Positions 1 through 11,573 of a stretch of DNA of 64,000 bases are shown here, piece after piece. The DNA is from Malania oleifera (lineage: Eukaryota; Streptophyta; Magnoliopsida; Santalales; Ximeniaceae). A program made the position numbers and the translations under genes. Each line of letters begins with the position of its first letter. Positions within the stretch are counted from its first letter, which is position 1. The DNA lies in assembly GCF_029873635.1 (NCBI RefSeq), contig NC_080418.1, positions 12,255,562-12,319,561 on the forward strand, in the 5' to 3' direction. Under the pieces are notes generated by a model. That model saw nothing but the letters and a program-made list of their open reading frames with translations, was not told the DNA's origin and made no database searches.

Positions 1-753
1 CTTTCTTTAGAATTTCAAGTAAAGTTTAAGCTTTTAAATACACATTGGATTATTATTATTAAAGTTAATATTTTTTTTTATCTTCCTATTTACCATCATT
101 GTTAGAGTTAAATGTTTGTTTGGTTTATTTTTATTATTAAAGTACAGTTTGTTTCTTAAAAAGAAAAGAGAAAAAAAAATAAAAAGAAAATCTTCTTTTA
201 GGATTTAAATCTTGTTCAGTTTTCTTTGATTTAAAGTCGATTTAATTAAAATCTGATTTTTTTTTCATCGTGTTTAAGTTTATTATTCAGTTATTAAAAT
301 TCAAATTTTGGTTTGAGTTCTTAAATGAGGTAGAAATTTGGGTATTGTGCATTTGTGTTTAAATGATTTTACTTTTAATTATACGCTTAAATTGAATAGA
401 ATAGTTATCGTCTTTAATTTTTTTTTTTTTTTTCTGAAGTTCAGCGCGTGTTTCAATTTTTCTTTTCCAGGTTAATTGTAGGATTTTCGTTTCTCGTTAT
501 TTAATTCAGTGCATGTTAGGAATTAGGATTTAAATTGCATGTTCGTTTAATTTATCAAAAGAAATCTCAACCATCCTGAAAAACCCGAATCTAAAATGTG
601 TTCAGTAACTTTTTATTTTTGATTGAAAATACGTAAAATTTGATATTAAACTGCATTCCTTGAGGAGACGATCTGACCTTTGGGCTGAATATTACATGAC
701 AGAACTCAAATACTTGGGATAACTTCCAAGCTGCTCAATTTTTGAGTGAATAA
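1..753 (+). repeat. Athila-type Ty3/gypsy LTR, 3' part only
   Basis: The stretch matches the last ~700 bases of the Athila-type LTRs at 43749-45433 and 45658-47411. It shares the order of T-rich blocks, the phrase around a gacgatct core and the final block ending in gctgctca. No tRNA-Asp primer site follows the end near 753, so it is a 3' LTR or solo LTR. Its 5' part lies before the window. It is more diverged than the copies at 43-52 kb, so probably older. Confidence 0.7.
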
Positions 754-1167
754 GATAATCAATCTAGATCAAGAGTATATGTCTAAGCAGGATTTGAAGC
801 ATAATATTTGAATATCACAATATTAGATCAAAGATTCAAATATGCTAGCAAGTTGACTCAAACAAACTCAGCAAGATGTTGTCAATATACTAAGCACAAG
901 GAGTGTTTGAATGCAAACTATGAAAATGACTTTTGAACAAAAAAATATAGGCTTAGGTAACTTGCAATGACAATGCAAGAACCACAGCCCACTAAGTCTT
1001 CCCACACAAGATTTATCAAATGAAATCTATGGAAGAACTTAATGCTATACTCTCAAATAAAATCAATCTAACAATATAGCAAAAGAGAGTACTAGCTAGT
1101 GAGGTTAGGCACATTCACTTTAGAAATACTCTCAACACTTAAAAGATCAAGGAAAATGGAGTGTATG
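754..1167 (-). repeat. Ty1/copia LTR fragment, left half (split by the 1168-13509 element)
   Basis: Scattered matches in the same order (a block on ttgcaat, a block on cacaagattta, then rows of cactcaca-like text) resemble the middle of the copia LTR at 17296-19320. The text continues directly at 13515 once the inserted gypsy element and one copy of its GTATG duplication are removed. No coding capacity is seen. Confidence 0.55.
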
Positions 1168-3123
1168 TGTAAAAACCTGCTATTTAATTGGGTTTTTTTT
1201 TTTTTTTTTTTTATACTATAAAATTTACGATGGTCTAGCACCAAACTGGATTAAACCCAACCATTAACCTAAGTAGCGAGAAGCAGAAATCAAGCAAACA
1301 TAACCATACGTAATTATATATAATACCAGAGTACTAACATGTTTCCCAAATTATACACATATGACTGTTCCCCAAATATCCTTAATTGGTCAGGACTATA
1401 CAAAAATACACCCAAAAAAATATACTCACTCTCAACTGACAGGGCAGTACTGAGGCCCCTCTATCTTCGAGCCTGATCTGCTCGCCAACCTGGATCAATT
1501 GAAAAATGTTAAAGTAACGGGATGAGCCAACGTTTAGTAAGACGAAATATGCTATTGCTAGTGTGTGGCAAATGAGTTACAACATTATGAAAATTTGTTT
1601 CTATATAATCATGTATAACTGGATTTGTAAATACAGTACAAGTAATAGAAACCACCACCATTTCCATGTTGTTTAACATATCTGTATTCTAGGTTTCTAC
1701 TAAAAATACTTCTAATGTACATAAGTATTTTCTCTGTCTCTGTAAATCTGCATATACATAATAGTAACTGAAAACTTCTCTGAGGATAACTATGTGTCAT
1801 GATTTAACCCCTCACGACAGGGTTGTGCAGCCCATAGGTGGGATTTACCCTGGCTGGCTGACTAGGGTAAACCACTAGACTCCCTCAGTCAGATCGGCCA
1901 CTCCTCAACCCATACCTAATGGGGAGCCTGTCCACGTCTGGGCACGATCAACCTACTACCACATATTATCTAAATAGGTGGTTGCACTCTGAAACCGAAT
2001 ATCTGTAGCTAGGGTACCGTGTTCTGTAACTGTATGGTCCAACAGGTTCTGATACTATATAATATATTTCTATATACAACTAACTGATTTACCATGATTC
2101 TGAAATAACTGTTTTAACCATGACACTAAAATAAACTGAAACTGTGTCAACTGTATTTCTGAACTGAACTATAATCTATAAGTCATGGTACTGAAAACTG
2201 TATAATCATGGTACTGAAAACTATATAATCATAGTATTCGGTAATTACTATAAAACATATCCACTGGCTGTATATTCTGTAAAACATACCCTGAAAATAC
2301 TGTAAAACATGCTTCTGTACTATATTTATATATTCAATCCACACAGTAATTTAATACATAATATTCATAATTAATAAATTGTATAAAGTCCTGTTTTGAA
2401 TAATAATCAGGTAAAATATACATTTCATATTGAAAATCATTTTAGAACTACCTAGCATAGCATATTTCTCTTACTTGATTTATGCTAAAATCTCCCTACG
2501 AAGACAGGTCCTACACCCACAGGGATCTCCACTTAACACACTAAAAACCATATATCCCAGAACAAAATGTCACTATTTCTACATCTACAACATTTCCTAC
2601 AATTGCTACAAAGTCAAATTTCGAATAAAAGACCTTACCCTGGATTTGTGATGAATTCCAATTTCGTCCCACTGACGATCCGCTCTGGCAAACTTGTAGA
2701 AAACTCCACCAGGAGCATTGTGGTGGCCTTAGATCGTCAATCCGATGATTAATGGGGCTGAAATCGAAGAAAGAAGGATGAGGAACCGTAGGAGAGAGAA
2801 AGAGGGTTTTTCGGTTGAAATTTCTGCGTAAAATTCGAGTTGAACACTATTTATACTTCGGACTTTGTCGATGAGCCATGTCATCTCTTCGACAAATCCT
2901 TAAGTAATTTCGTTGATGAACCTTACTTCCTCGTCGAAGAATTTCAGACGGCCTAAAACACCTCTTGGTATTTTCTCGTCGACGAAGTTCGCCCTCTTCG
3001 ACGAGGTCCTTCTGTACCCTCATCGACGAATCCCCTGTATTCGTCGACGAGGCCCTCTCTGTTATTGTTTCCATATCTCTTCCTCTTTATTATTTAAATA
3101 ACATTATTCTTTAGGTCATTACA
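1168..3123 (-). repeat. 3' LTR of the 1168-13509 chromovirus
   Basis: It starts TGTAAAAACCTGC and ends GGTCATTACA, and parallels 11505-13509 along its length with many substitutions. Read on the minus strand, U3 begins at 3123 and carries an array of about eight TCGTCGACGA-like palindromes (2866-3057), followed by a TATA box (reverse complement of 2847-2855). A T run (1193-1212) replaces the TA run of the other LTR. Confidence 0.92.
2847..3057 (-). promoter_or_regulatory. U3 promoter: palindrome array plus TATA box
   Basis: On the minus strand, repeated imperfect TCGTCGACGA units spaced about 20-25 bases apart run from 3057 to 2866. TATAAATAG follows at 2855-2847. The same arrangement is found in the paired LTR and in other gypsy LTRs of the window. 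An upstream activating role is inferred from position only. Confidence 0.6.
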
Positions 3124-3137
3124 TTCTCCCCACCTTA
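3124..3137 (-). other. Polypurine tract of the chromovirus
   Basis: Directly inside the 3' LTR the minus strand reads TAAGGTGGGGAGAA, a purine-rich stretch in the place where plus-strand DNA synthesis is primed in LTR retrotransposons. Confidence 0.75.
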
Positions 3138-3421
3138 TAAAATTTTGTCCTCGAAATTTACTATCTGTATTACTTCCTATCATCCCATAAAGGCAAATGG
3201 TCTACTTATTTTATTACCTGCCCTCACTTATGGCGGAGGAATACTGTGGTTACATGGGTAGTTTTAGGAGATTACAACTATAAAATAAAATTTCCCCCAA
3301 AACCAAAATACTACCTAACCTATGCTCTACATTACTATTACACTGGAGTCAACAAAATGAAATTACCATCCTAGCATATACATCAATACTATAATTCATC
3401 AAACAAGTGGGGATATTTTTG

Positions 3422-4980
3422 TTAGATTTCATCTTCAGGCTCCCATGAAGCCTCCTCAATCGCGTGGTTTCTCCATAGAACTTTTACTAATGGTATCTTC
3501 TTGCTACGCAATTCTTGTTCTTTTCTATCTAAAATTTGTACTGGAGCTTCTTCATACGCTAAAGCCTCACTGACTTCCAGTTCTACATAACTAATGATAT
3601 GGGAAGGATCTGAGATGTATTTCCTTAGCATGGAAACATGAAATATGTCATGAACTCAAAACAAAGATGGCAGTAAAGTTAACCGATAGGCTACTGCCCC
3701 AATCTTCTCAAATATCTCAAATGAGCCAATAAACCTAGGGCTCAACTTACCCTTCTTCCCAAATCTCAAGATCCCTTTCAATGGAGTTATTCTCAGAAAT
3801 ACATGATCACCCACTTCAAATTTCAGTTCTTGGCAGCGAGTATCCGCGTAGCTTTTTTGTTGACTCTGCGCTGCATTGATCCTATCTCGAATAAGTCAAA
3901 CTTTATCACACGCTTACTGAATTATCTTTAAACCCAACATTCGCCTTTCACCTACTTCATCCCAGAAAAGAGGAAATCGGCATCTCCTACCATATAATGC
4001 CTCGTAGGGTGCCATGCCGATGCTAGTTAAATAACTGTTATTATAAGAAAATTCAACTAGCGGAAAAAACTAAATCCAGCTACCTCCAAAATCTAACACA
4101 CACGCACGAAGCATATCTTCTAATACGTGGATTGTTCTCTTAGTCTGACCATCGGTATGAGGGTGGAAAGCGGTGCTGAATGCTAGTTGAGTCCTTAGTG
4201 CCTCCTGTAAACTCCTCTAGAACCGTGATGTGAAACGAGGGTCACGGTTTGAGACTACGAATATCGGCACTCCACGGGGTCGAACAATATCCTGTATATA
4301 AATCTCTGCTAACCTATTCATAGGGTAGCTGACTTTAATGGGTAGAAAGTGCGTTGTCTTTGTCAACCTATCAACCACCACCCAAATGGCATTCTGACCA
4401 TGCAGCGCTGGCAGCAACCCAGTAACAAAATCCATGGATACGTGGTCCCATTTTCACTCAGGAATGAAAAGTGGCTGCAACTGACTAGCCGGTCTCTGGT
4501 GCTCAGCCTTAACCTGTTGGCACATCAAACACTACCGCATAAACTCTGCTATTTCCCTCTTCATGCCACTCCACCAGAAATAATCCCGTAGATCCCTATA
4601 CATTTTCGTACTACCAAGATGAATAGTGTATGGAGATCTGTGTGCCTCATCTAGAATCATCCTTCTGATGCCGACATTCGTAGGCACACACAATCTAGTG
4701 CAAAATCTGAGGGCCCCATCATCGGCAGTACTAAATTCCTCTCCCTAACCATCCTATATTCTGGAAAGCAACTCCACTAACTTTACATCATTTCTCTGAG
4801 CAGCTTTAATTCTCTCATACAATGCAGCCTATATCACTAAACTGGAAATAAGCACCTGAGGATCATTCTTTACTAATTCCACACCGAATCTTTCCAAGTT
4901 CATTTGAATCGGGAGCTGAACTACTATTGCTAGCTGTGCTGTATCTCCTGATTTACGACTCAGTGCATCAGCTACCACAT
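3422..4980 (-). pseudogene. Chromovirus integrase and chromodomain (degenerate)
   Basis: Read from high to low coordinate, fragments of one integrase are seen. Near 4500-4600 is the zinc-binding part (LRDYFWWSGMK, then CLMC). At 4217-4435 is the catalytic core ([24 protein letters not shown], then [13 protein letters not shown]). At 3422-3631 is a chromodomain-like C-terminus ending VLWRNHAIEEASWEPEDEI. In related integrases the core motif reads SDRD and its first Asp is a catalytic residue; here it is Asn. Stops and frame changes separate the pieces. The chromodomain is the mark of plant chromoviruses and is thought to steer integration to marked chromatin. The protein would not work in its present state. 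Confidence 0.88.
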
Positions 4981-5044
4981 TTGCTTTACCTAGGTGGTAA
5001 CTGATTGTGCAATTGTAATCCTTAATGAGTTCTAACCATCTTCT

Positions 5045-5379
5045 CTACCATATGTTCAACTCTTTTTGTGTGAAGAAATACTTTAGGCTCTTATGATCAG
5101 AGAATATCTCACACCTCTTACCATGTAAGTAATGTCTCCAGATTTTTAGTGCGTGTACAACCGCAGCTAATTCCAAATCATGAGTAGGATAATTCTTTTC
5201 ATATTCTTTCAACTGCCTGGATGCATGTGCTACCACCCTACCATACTGCATTAGTACACAACCGAGCCTTTTCAAAGATGCATCACTATAGATAACATAA
5301 CTATCACCTACCGATGGAATCGTCAAAACGGGTGCAGTGATGAGCCGCTGCCTAAATTCCTGGAAGCTCTACTCACACG
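5045..5379 (-). pseudogene. RNase H domain of the chromovirus pol (split from its RT)
   Basis: The 93-residue reading frame has [15 protein letters not shown], then [20 protein letters not shown], then [18 protein letters not shown]. These are the standard Asp-, Glu- and Asp-bearing blocks of Ty3 RNase H, which removes the RNA template after reverse transcription. The nested gypsy element starts at 5385, so the upstream RT part of the same protein lies at 8827-9700. The frame ends in a stop at 5045. Confidence 0.88.
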
Positions 5380-5384
5380 CTTCA

Positions 5385-6014
5385 TGTAACGACCTCAAAA
5401 TTCTTGCCATTTCTTTTCTATCTATAAAAATATATCTGTGCATTTACATCCAAACCTAAGTAGCGGAAACATAAATCATATAACCATTTACATATATACA
5501 AAACAACACCAGAATTCAAGATCTACAACTATATTCATACAAAATGCCCTTCTATCCTCATCTACTCAAAAATATACCCAACTCCGTCAAAAACTCACCC
5601 TAAACCAGGGTAATCGAACAATCTCTCTAACCGCGAGCCTGATCTGCTCGCCTAATTGGCTCACCTGAAAAATGTTAGAGTAATGGGGTGAGCCGGTGCT
5701 CAGTAAGAGGAAATATGCTATTACTAGTGTGTGGCAACTAAATTAAAAGTACTTTAAAATATAGCAACTGAACTATAATACAACAATCTGTAAAATATAT
5801 CTTTCAAGCATATCTATCTTTCTCAATTTAAAATAAATTGTATCGTATGTATTTTTTACTTTTCATACTGATAATATCATATTATACTCATCATATACTA
5901 TAAAACATATACATATATATAACTGTGCTTTTATCCCTAGGACTCTATACTTTATGAATTGACCCCTCATGACAGGGTTGTGCGGCCCGTAGGCCGGACT
6001 CTATTTGGTCGGTC
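5385..6014 (-). repeat. Truncated 3' LTR of the nested gypsy element
   Basis: It matches 6544-7173 closely, including the block around a cctcatgacagggttgtgcgg core. The match stops near 6014, where RT coding text begins on the minus strand, so about 1.6 kb of LTR is missing. Confidence 0.85.
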
Positions 6015-6440
6015 CTCGTAAGTCGTGTCAATGGACCTGATAGCCTGGAGAAACCATCCACAAAATGCCGGTAATAACCTGCTAACCCCAGAAAACTCTT
6101 GACTTCCTGAACATTTCCTGGCCTCTCCCAATTCACCACTGCCTCTATCATACTCGAATCAACTGATACTCCTACTTTTGAGATCACATGGCCAAGAAAA
6201 GTAACCTGTCTTAACCAGAATTCACATTGCTTGAATTTTGCATATAACTTCCTATCTCTCAATATCTGCAATCCTAGCCTCAAATGATGCTTGTGCTCCT
6301 CCCAACTCCTCGAGTAGACCAGTATATCATCAATAAACACTACCACAAACTGGTCCAAATATTGGTGGAACACCCGATTCATCAAATCCATGAGAATCGT
6401 TGGTGCATTAGTCAACCCAAATGGCATCACCAAGAATTTA
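6015..6440 (-). pseudogene. Reverse transcriptase fragment of the nested element
   Basis: The minus strand encodes MPFGLTNAP, then [19 protein letters not shown] (the YxDD-type catalytic block, here FIDD), then [14 protein letters not shown] and [20 protein letters not shown]. This is the palm, thumb and connection part of a Ty3 RT. Text upstream of MPFG is lost at about 6440 and text after PLTRLTR is lost at about 6015, where the LTR begins. It resembles the RT of the surrounding element at 8969-9682 but differs at many positions, so it comes from a sister family. Confidence 0.88.
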
Positions 6441-6523
6441 GCTCACAGAATAAAACCTCAAATCTTTTTCCTATATTCTGCTATTGTTTTCCACTGCACT
6501 TTAAAGTCTACAGAACCTAGCAG

Positions 6524-6540
6524 CCTAGGCTCTGATACCA
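6524..6540 (-). other. tRNA-Met primer binding site of the nested element
   Basis: The minus strand reads TGGTATCAGAGCCTAGG just inside the 5' LTR. The first 13 bases fit the 3' end of plant initiator tRNA-Met. Confidence 0.85.
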
Positions 6541-7550
6541 AATTGTAACGACCACAAAATTCTTGCCATTTTTTTTTCTATCTATAAAAATATATCTATG
6601 CATTTACATCCATACCTAAGCAGCGGAAGCATAAATCATATAACCATTTACATATATACAAAACAACACCAGAATTCAAGATCTACAACTATATTCATAC
6701 AAAATGCCCTTCTAACCTCATCTACTCAATAATATACCCAACTCTGTCAAAAACTCACCCTAAACCAGGGTGATGGAACACTCTCTCTAACTGCGAGCCT
6801 GATCTTCTCGCCTAACTGGCTTACCTGAAAAATGCTAGAGTAATGGAGTGAGTCGGTGCTCAGTAAGAGGAAGTATGCTATTACTAGTGTGTGGCAACTA
6901 AGTTAAAATTACTTTAAAATATAGCAACTGAACTGTAATACAACAATCTGTAAAACATATCTTTCAAGCATATCTATCTTTCTCAATTTAAAATATGTTG
7001 TATCGTCTGCATTTTCTACTTTTCATACTGATAATATCATACTATACTCATCATATACTGTAAAACATATACATATATATAATTGTGCTTTTATCCCTCG
7101 GACTCTGTACTTCATGAATTAACCCCTCATGACAGGGTTATGCGGCCCATAGGCGGGACTCTATCTGGTCAGCCCTCCAGATAAGTCAATATACTCTACA
7201 CTACCTCAGCTCGACCAAACTGCATCCTCTCCTAGGCGCGGGACTGGCTACTACCTCGTCTAACCGGCCCCCTCTACCCAGTGTACTGGGGAGTTGCATC
7301 CTCTCCGAGCTCCGTTAGATGGTACCCACATACTATCTGAGATATGTGGTTGCACTCTCTCTGTATATAGCAACGGTACCGTGCTCTGTAAACATTATAT
7401 GTATTGTATCTGTTTGAAATCTTTCAACAGGGATCTGATACTATATACATATATACACATATACTCTTTTACTGTTTCCTTCATGTTTCCAAAATTACCA
7501 TAACTCTATCTTTCTGTACTGTATATTCTGCAATTTTTGTATACTGTATT

Positions 7551-7595
7551 CGTAGCATCTTGATGCTACCTCTATCCGTAGCATCTTGATGCTAC

Positions 7596-7631
<36 letters not shown>
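7551..7631. repeat. 26-bp tandem duplication plus (TA)n
   Basis: Units at 7551-7576 and 7577-7602 are almost identical and each holds the short palindrome AGCATCTTGATGCT. A TA run follows to 7631. It lies inside an LTR. Confidence 0.9.
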
Positions 7632-7635
<4 letters not shown>

Positions 7636-8410
7636 CTGTATCTCTGTACGTTATGGTAATAGGAAACATGACATGCTAAAACTCTGTATTACTGTTCTGT
7701 GTAAAGCTGTAATATAAATACTGATATAAGTAACTGTATACATGTGTATGTATATATGTACATATCTGTTTCATGAAACTATTCATATAAAAACTGTATA
7801 TGCATGTACATTCTCTGCATAATCTCTGTGAATATATATATATATATATCTGTGTATTCTGCATAATCTCATATACTGGAAAAACTATATAAATTTCTTC
7901 ATCACATGTAAATCACTCAGGCCACACAACATTTAAATTTATATTCTATAAATACTGTATAATAAACTGGAATAAATATGTGTTTATGAAATCTCCGTTA
8001 ATATTATAAAAACTCCTAGCATAACATATTTCCCTTACCTTAACTTTAAAAAGCCCTTTATAATTTTGGCTCTATACCCGCAGGATTCCTAATTCAACAT
8101 CCTGAAAACACAATATTCCAGAATAAAATATTAGTATTTTTCTGCCTACATCATTTCCTATAACTACCATAAGGCCAAAAACTGGATAAAAGACCTTACC
8201 CTGAATTTGGGATGAAATCCAACTTCATTTTCCTGACGATTCGCTACGGCAAACTTGTAGAGAATTCCGCCAGGAGCGTCGTGGTAGCTTCGGATTGTCG
8301 ATCCGGCGACTCGTGGGGCCAGAATCTTAGAGAGAAGGGAGATGACTCGTAGAGAGAGAGAGGAGAGCGAGGGGGGCGTTGGTAAATGGATAAAAATCAC
8401 GGTTTTCAAA

Positions 8411-8735
8411 TATTTATACTGCCAGATTCGTCAACGAGATACGTCACCTCATCGACGAGTCTTTCATTAGATTCGTCGACGAGTCCCTGTATTCGTCGAC
8501 AAAATTTAGGCTGCTCCATAACCCCTCTCGGTATTTTCTCGTCGATGATGCCCTGTATTCATCTACGAATTTCCTTATGTACTCGTCAACAAGGCCCTGT
8601 ATTCGTCGACGAGTTTCCTTATGCACTCGTCGACGAAGCCCCATATTCGTCGATGAGTTCTGACAATTCCTTGATATTATTATTATCTCCAAAATGTGAT
8701 GTCATCAACGAACGCGGAGCGTTCCCGCGTTCATC
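8411..8735 (-). promoter_or_regulatory. U3 promoter of the nested element: palindrome array plus TATA box
   Basis: This is the densest array in the window. Units such as TCGTCGACGA and TCGACGAGT are repeated about every 25 bases from 8735 down to 8427, then TATAAATA follows at 8418-8411 on the minus strand. Confidence 0.6.
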
Positions 8736-8826
8736 GTCGAAGTTTGCTGCCTCTTTCTGTTCCTATTTCCATTTTCCTCTCTCTTTAATATTTAAGTTCT
8801 AGTATTTTTCGGGTCATTACACTTCA

Positions 8827-9700
8827 TCTCACACAAATCTGGCATTCTTCCTGGTCAAACGCGTGAAAGGTCCTGCTAAAGCTGAAAACCCCTCAACGAA
8901 TCGTCGGTAATAACCTGCGAACCCCAAGAAACTCCTAACTTTTTGCACATTCCTTGACCTGGCCCAATTTACCACCGCGTCAATCTTACTGGATCCACTA
9001 CTATACCGTCTCTTGAGATCACATGGCCTAAAAATGCAACCTTCTCAAGCATGAACTCACACTTACTAAACTTGGCGTAAAGCTTCTCCTCCTTGAGTGT
9101 CTGCAGCACCCACCTCAAATGCATCTCATGATCCTCAAAAATCCTTGAGTACACCACTATATCATCAATGAAAACTACTACAAACTGATCTAGATACTGG
9201 TAAAAAAATTTGTTCATTAAATCCATGAACACAGCTTGGGCATTCGTCAAACCAAATGACATAACAAGGAATTCGTAGTGCCCATACCTGGTCTTGAAAG
9301 TTGTCTTTGTTACATCCTCTGCTTTTACTCTCACTTGATGATACCCGGATCTGGGGTCAATCTTGGAATATACCCGTGAACCCTGGAGCTGATCAAATAA
9401 ATTGTCAATATAGGGTAGAGGATATTTATTCTTAAGAGTAACCTTGTTGATTTCTCTGTAATCAATACACATCCTCAGAGACCCATCATTCTTCTTTACG
9501 AATAACACTGGAGCTCCCCATGGTGATACACTGGGTTGTATAAATCCCCTATTCAACAGGTTTTGCAACCGATCCTTCAATTCCCCTAATTCAATGGGAG
9601 CCATATGATAAGGAACCTTAGAAATCGGTGCCGTCCCTAAAGGTAAATCTATAAGAAAATCTACCTCGCGTTCAGGAGGCAACCCTGGTAGCTCCTCTAG
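8827..9700 (-). pseudogene. Reverse transcriptase of the chromovirus (interrupted)
   Basis: A 237-residue frame (8969-9682) holds the RT domain: [17 protein letters not shown], then [70 protein letters not shown] and [10 protein letters not shown]. The catalytic FIDD pair is kept; Leu-Arg at the usual SKIDLRSGYHQ position has become Pro-Arg. The connection part continues out of frame to 8827, where the nested element begins, and RNase H resumes at 5379. In life this enzyme copies element RNA into DNA in virus-like particles. Confidence 0.9.
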
Positions 9701-10059
9701 AAAAACATCTGGAAATTCTCATACGACTGGGGTATTGTCAAGGTTCACTTCATTCTCTAATGCTTCCTTTACAAAAGCCACAAACCCCTAACCTCCATCC
9801 TGAAGTAATCGGCTTGCCTGCACAGTGGATACCAACTGTTACAATGCACCTACACATGAACCAACGAATTTGAATTCCTACATACCAGGGGGTCTGAAAA
9901 TTACCTCTTTCCAACGACAATCAATGCTGGCGTGATTGGAAGCCAACCAGTCCATACCTAGTATTATATCAAACCCATATATATAAAATACAATTAAATC
10001 AGATGGAACACTTTCCCTTGAATTTCTATCGGATAGCCCCTAAGTACCCTCTAACATTT

Positions 10060-10260
10060 GATCACGGACCTTTATGGTGTAGCTACTGACAGCGCTATAT
10101 CTAATGTATGGGTATTACTCTCAGATAATTTAGCATAAAATGCAGAAATGAAAGAATGAGTAGCACCCGAGTAAAAAAGAACAACAACTAGATATGATAA
10201 AACAGTAAATGTACCTGTCACCACATCCGTAGCAACCTCAGCATCACCTAGCGTCAGAGC
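10060..10260 (-). pseudogene. Retroviral-type aspartic protease remnant
   Basis: The minus strand around 10130-10185 encodes VLFYSGATHSFIS. In related elements this reads DSGATHSF, where the Asp is the catalytic residue; here the codon at 10171-10173 gives Tyr. It lies between the CCHC knuckle and RT, the expected place. Stops are present nearby. It would be inactive. Confidence 0.75.
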
Positions 10261-10369
10261 GTATACTCGCGTTGGGGCTACATTCCTTTACTGGCCACCA
10301 CAAAGCACCTGATATCCTCCCCGAGCTTCCTGATGTCCTCCCTGATAGGGCCTAGGAGCTGGGACCTAG

Positions 10370-11203
10370 TATGGCTGACTTGGGCATTCACGTACCATGT
10401 GGCCTGGTCTCCCACAATGATAACATACACCTCTTTCTACCTGGCATTCCCCCAAATGATGTCTCTCGCACATCTGACATACCGGGTAAGTCAGCGTACC
10501 CTGATTCCCACGAGGTCCTATCATCTGCCTCTGATCTCCCCTATCACGACGTCCTCTCCATGGACCCCTACTGGAGTCAGTCTAAAAGCCTTGAGGCACT
10601 GACCTCTTCCTCTGATTCTGATCTTCTAAACCCCTTTGCATACCACTCTCAATGACCGTAGCTCTGTCTACAACCTCCGTGAATATCTGAGCCCTGAAAC
10701 CAATCACCTGCTCAAACAAGTTCTACCTCAGTCCTTCTTCAAACTTCCTTGCCTTTTTCTCTTCATTAAGGGCTAGATATGGGGCAAAACGTGACGACTC
10801 GATAAACCGAGCTATGTACTGGGATACCGACATCTGCCCCTATACCAGGTGCATAAACTTTGCTACTTTTGTGCTCTGAATGATAGTAGGGAAATACTGT
10901 TTGAAGAATAGCTCCTTGAATCGGTTGCACGTCACTGGCACTACCTCTGCTCCTCTATCAATCGCGCTGATCTCCAAAAGCGCTTCGCCTCCCCTATCAA
11001 CTTAAATTCTGTAAATACTACCTTCTGCTCATCCGTACAAGAAAGCACTACCAATGTATCTTCGATGTCTTGGACCCAATTCTCAGCTACAATCGAGTCA
11101 TCTCCTCCAGCAAAGGATGGGAGCTTCATCTGCATAAACTGCTCAATCGAATAGCCATGCTCCTATCCTCCCCAGCATTCATACCACTACTTCCCGAGTC
11201 CAT
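10370..11203 (-). pseudogene. Gag of the chromovirus with CCHC knuckle (degenerate)
   Basis: A Met codon at 11203 begins MDSGSSGMNAGEDRSMA, then a frameshift leads to KLPSFAGGDDSIVAENWVQD, followed by CTDEQKVVFTEFKLIGEAKR. This is the typical start of the Retrotrans_gag domain. Further down (10381-10430) the minus strand encodes CYHCGRPGHMVREC, a CX2CX4HX4C nucleic-acid-binding knuckle with all four metal ligands. Stops and shifts break the frame in between. Gag forms the particle and binds element RNA. Confidence 0.82.
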
Positions 11204-11484
11204 CCTGAAACAAGAAATATACTTAAGCACCTTATTTCGTATACAGGCCTATCCTATACCAATTCAAAATTAATTACCTTCCCTGACCTTATTCAATATC
11301 TGGTCCTGTCACCTAGACACACGACCCGACAATAGTTTACTATGGCTTTCCTGAAATTGTTACCCTAGGAAAAACACAGAAACCACTACGGTAATCGTGT
11401 ACTTAGGCACAAAAAAAACCTCAAATCATTTTCCTATACTCTGTATTGCTTCTGCTATACTCTAAAGTTTACAGAACCTAACAA

Positions 11485-11501
11485 CCTAGGCTCTGATACC
11501 A
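11485..11501 (-). other. tRNA-Met primer binding site of the chromovirus
   Basis: The minus strand reads TGGTATCAGAGCCTAGG, three bases inside the 5' LTR end at 11505, fitting the 3' end of initiator tRNA-Met. Confidence 0.88.
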
Positions 11502-11504
11502 CAT

Positions 11505-11527
11505 TTTAACAACTTGCTATTTAACTA

Positions 11528-11573
<46 letters not shown>

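Larger units (their letters stand above)
5385..8821 (-). mobile_element. Nested Ty3/gypsy element, internally deleted
   Basis: It is flanked by a perfect 5-bp duplication CTTCA (5380-5384 and 8822-8826). The left LTR starts TGTAACGACC and the right LTR ends GGTCATTACA. Inside are a truncated 3' LTR (5385-6014), an RT fragment (6015-6440), a short leader with a tRNA-Met primer site, and a full 5' LTR (6544-8821). Gag, protease, RNase H and integrase are missing. Because the two outer ends still carry the duplication, the deletions happened after or during insertion inside the element, not at its edges. The LTR is related to but distinct from that of the host element. Confidence 0.92.
6544..8821 (-). 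repeat. 5' LTR of the nested gypsy element, full length
   Basis: A TG...CA unit of 2278 bases. Read on the minus strand it has a palindrome array (8735-8427, about a dozen TCGTCGACGA-like units), a TATA box (8418-8411), a TA run (7599-7631) and a tandem 26-base repeat (7551-7602). Confidence 0.9.

Noticed and set aside
8427-8735. CRISPR-like regular repeats
   Set aside because: Units are short imperfect palindromes in an LTR promoter of a plant retroelement; spacers are not unique and no cas genes exist.
8386-8802. 138-residue frame in the gypsy U3
   Set aside because: It is the translation of the TCGTCGACGA array (repeated Ser-Ser-Thr-Arg).
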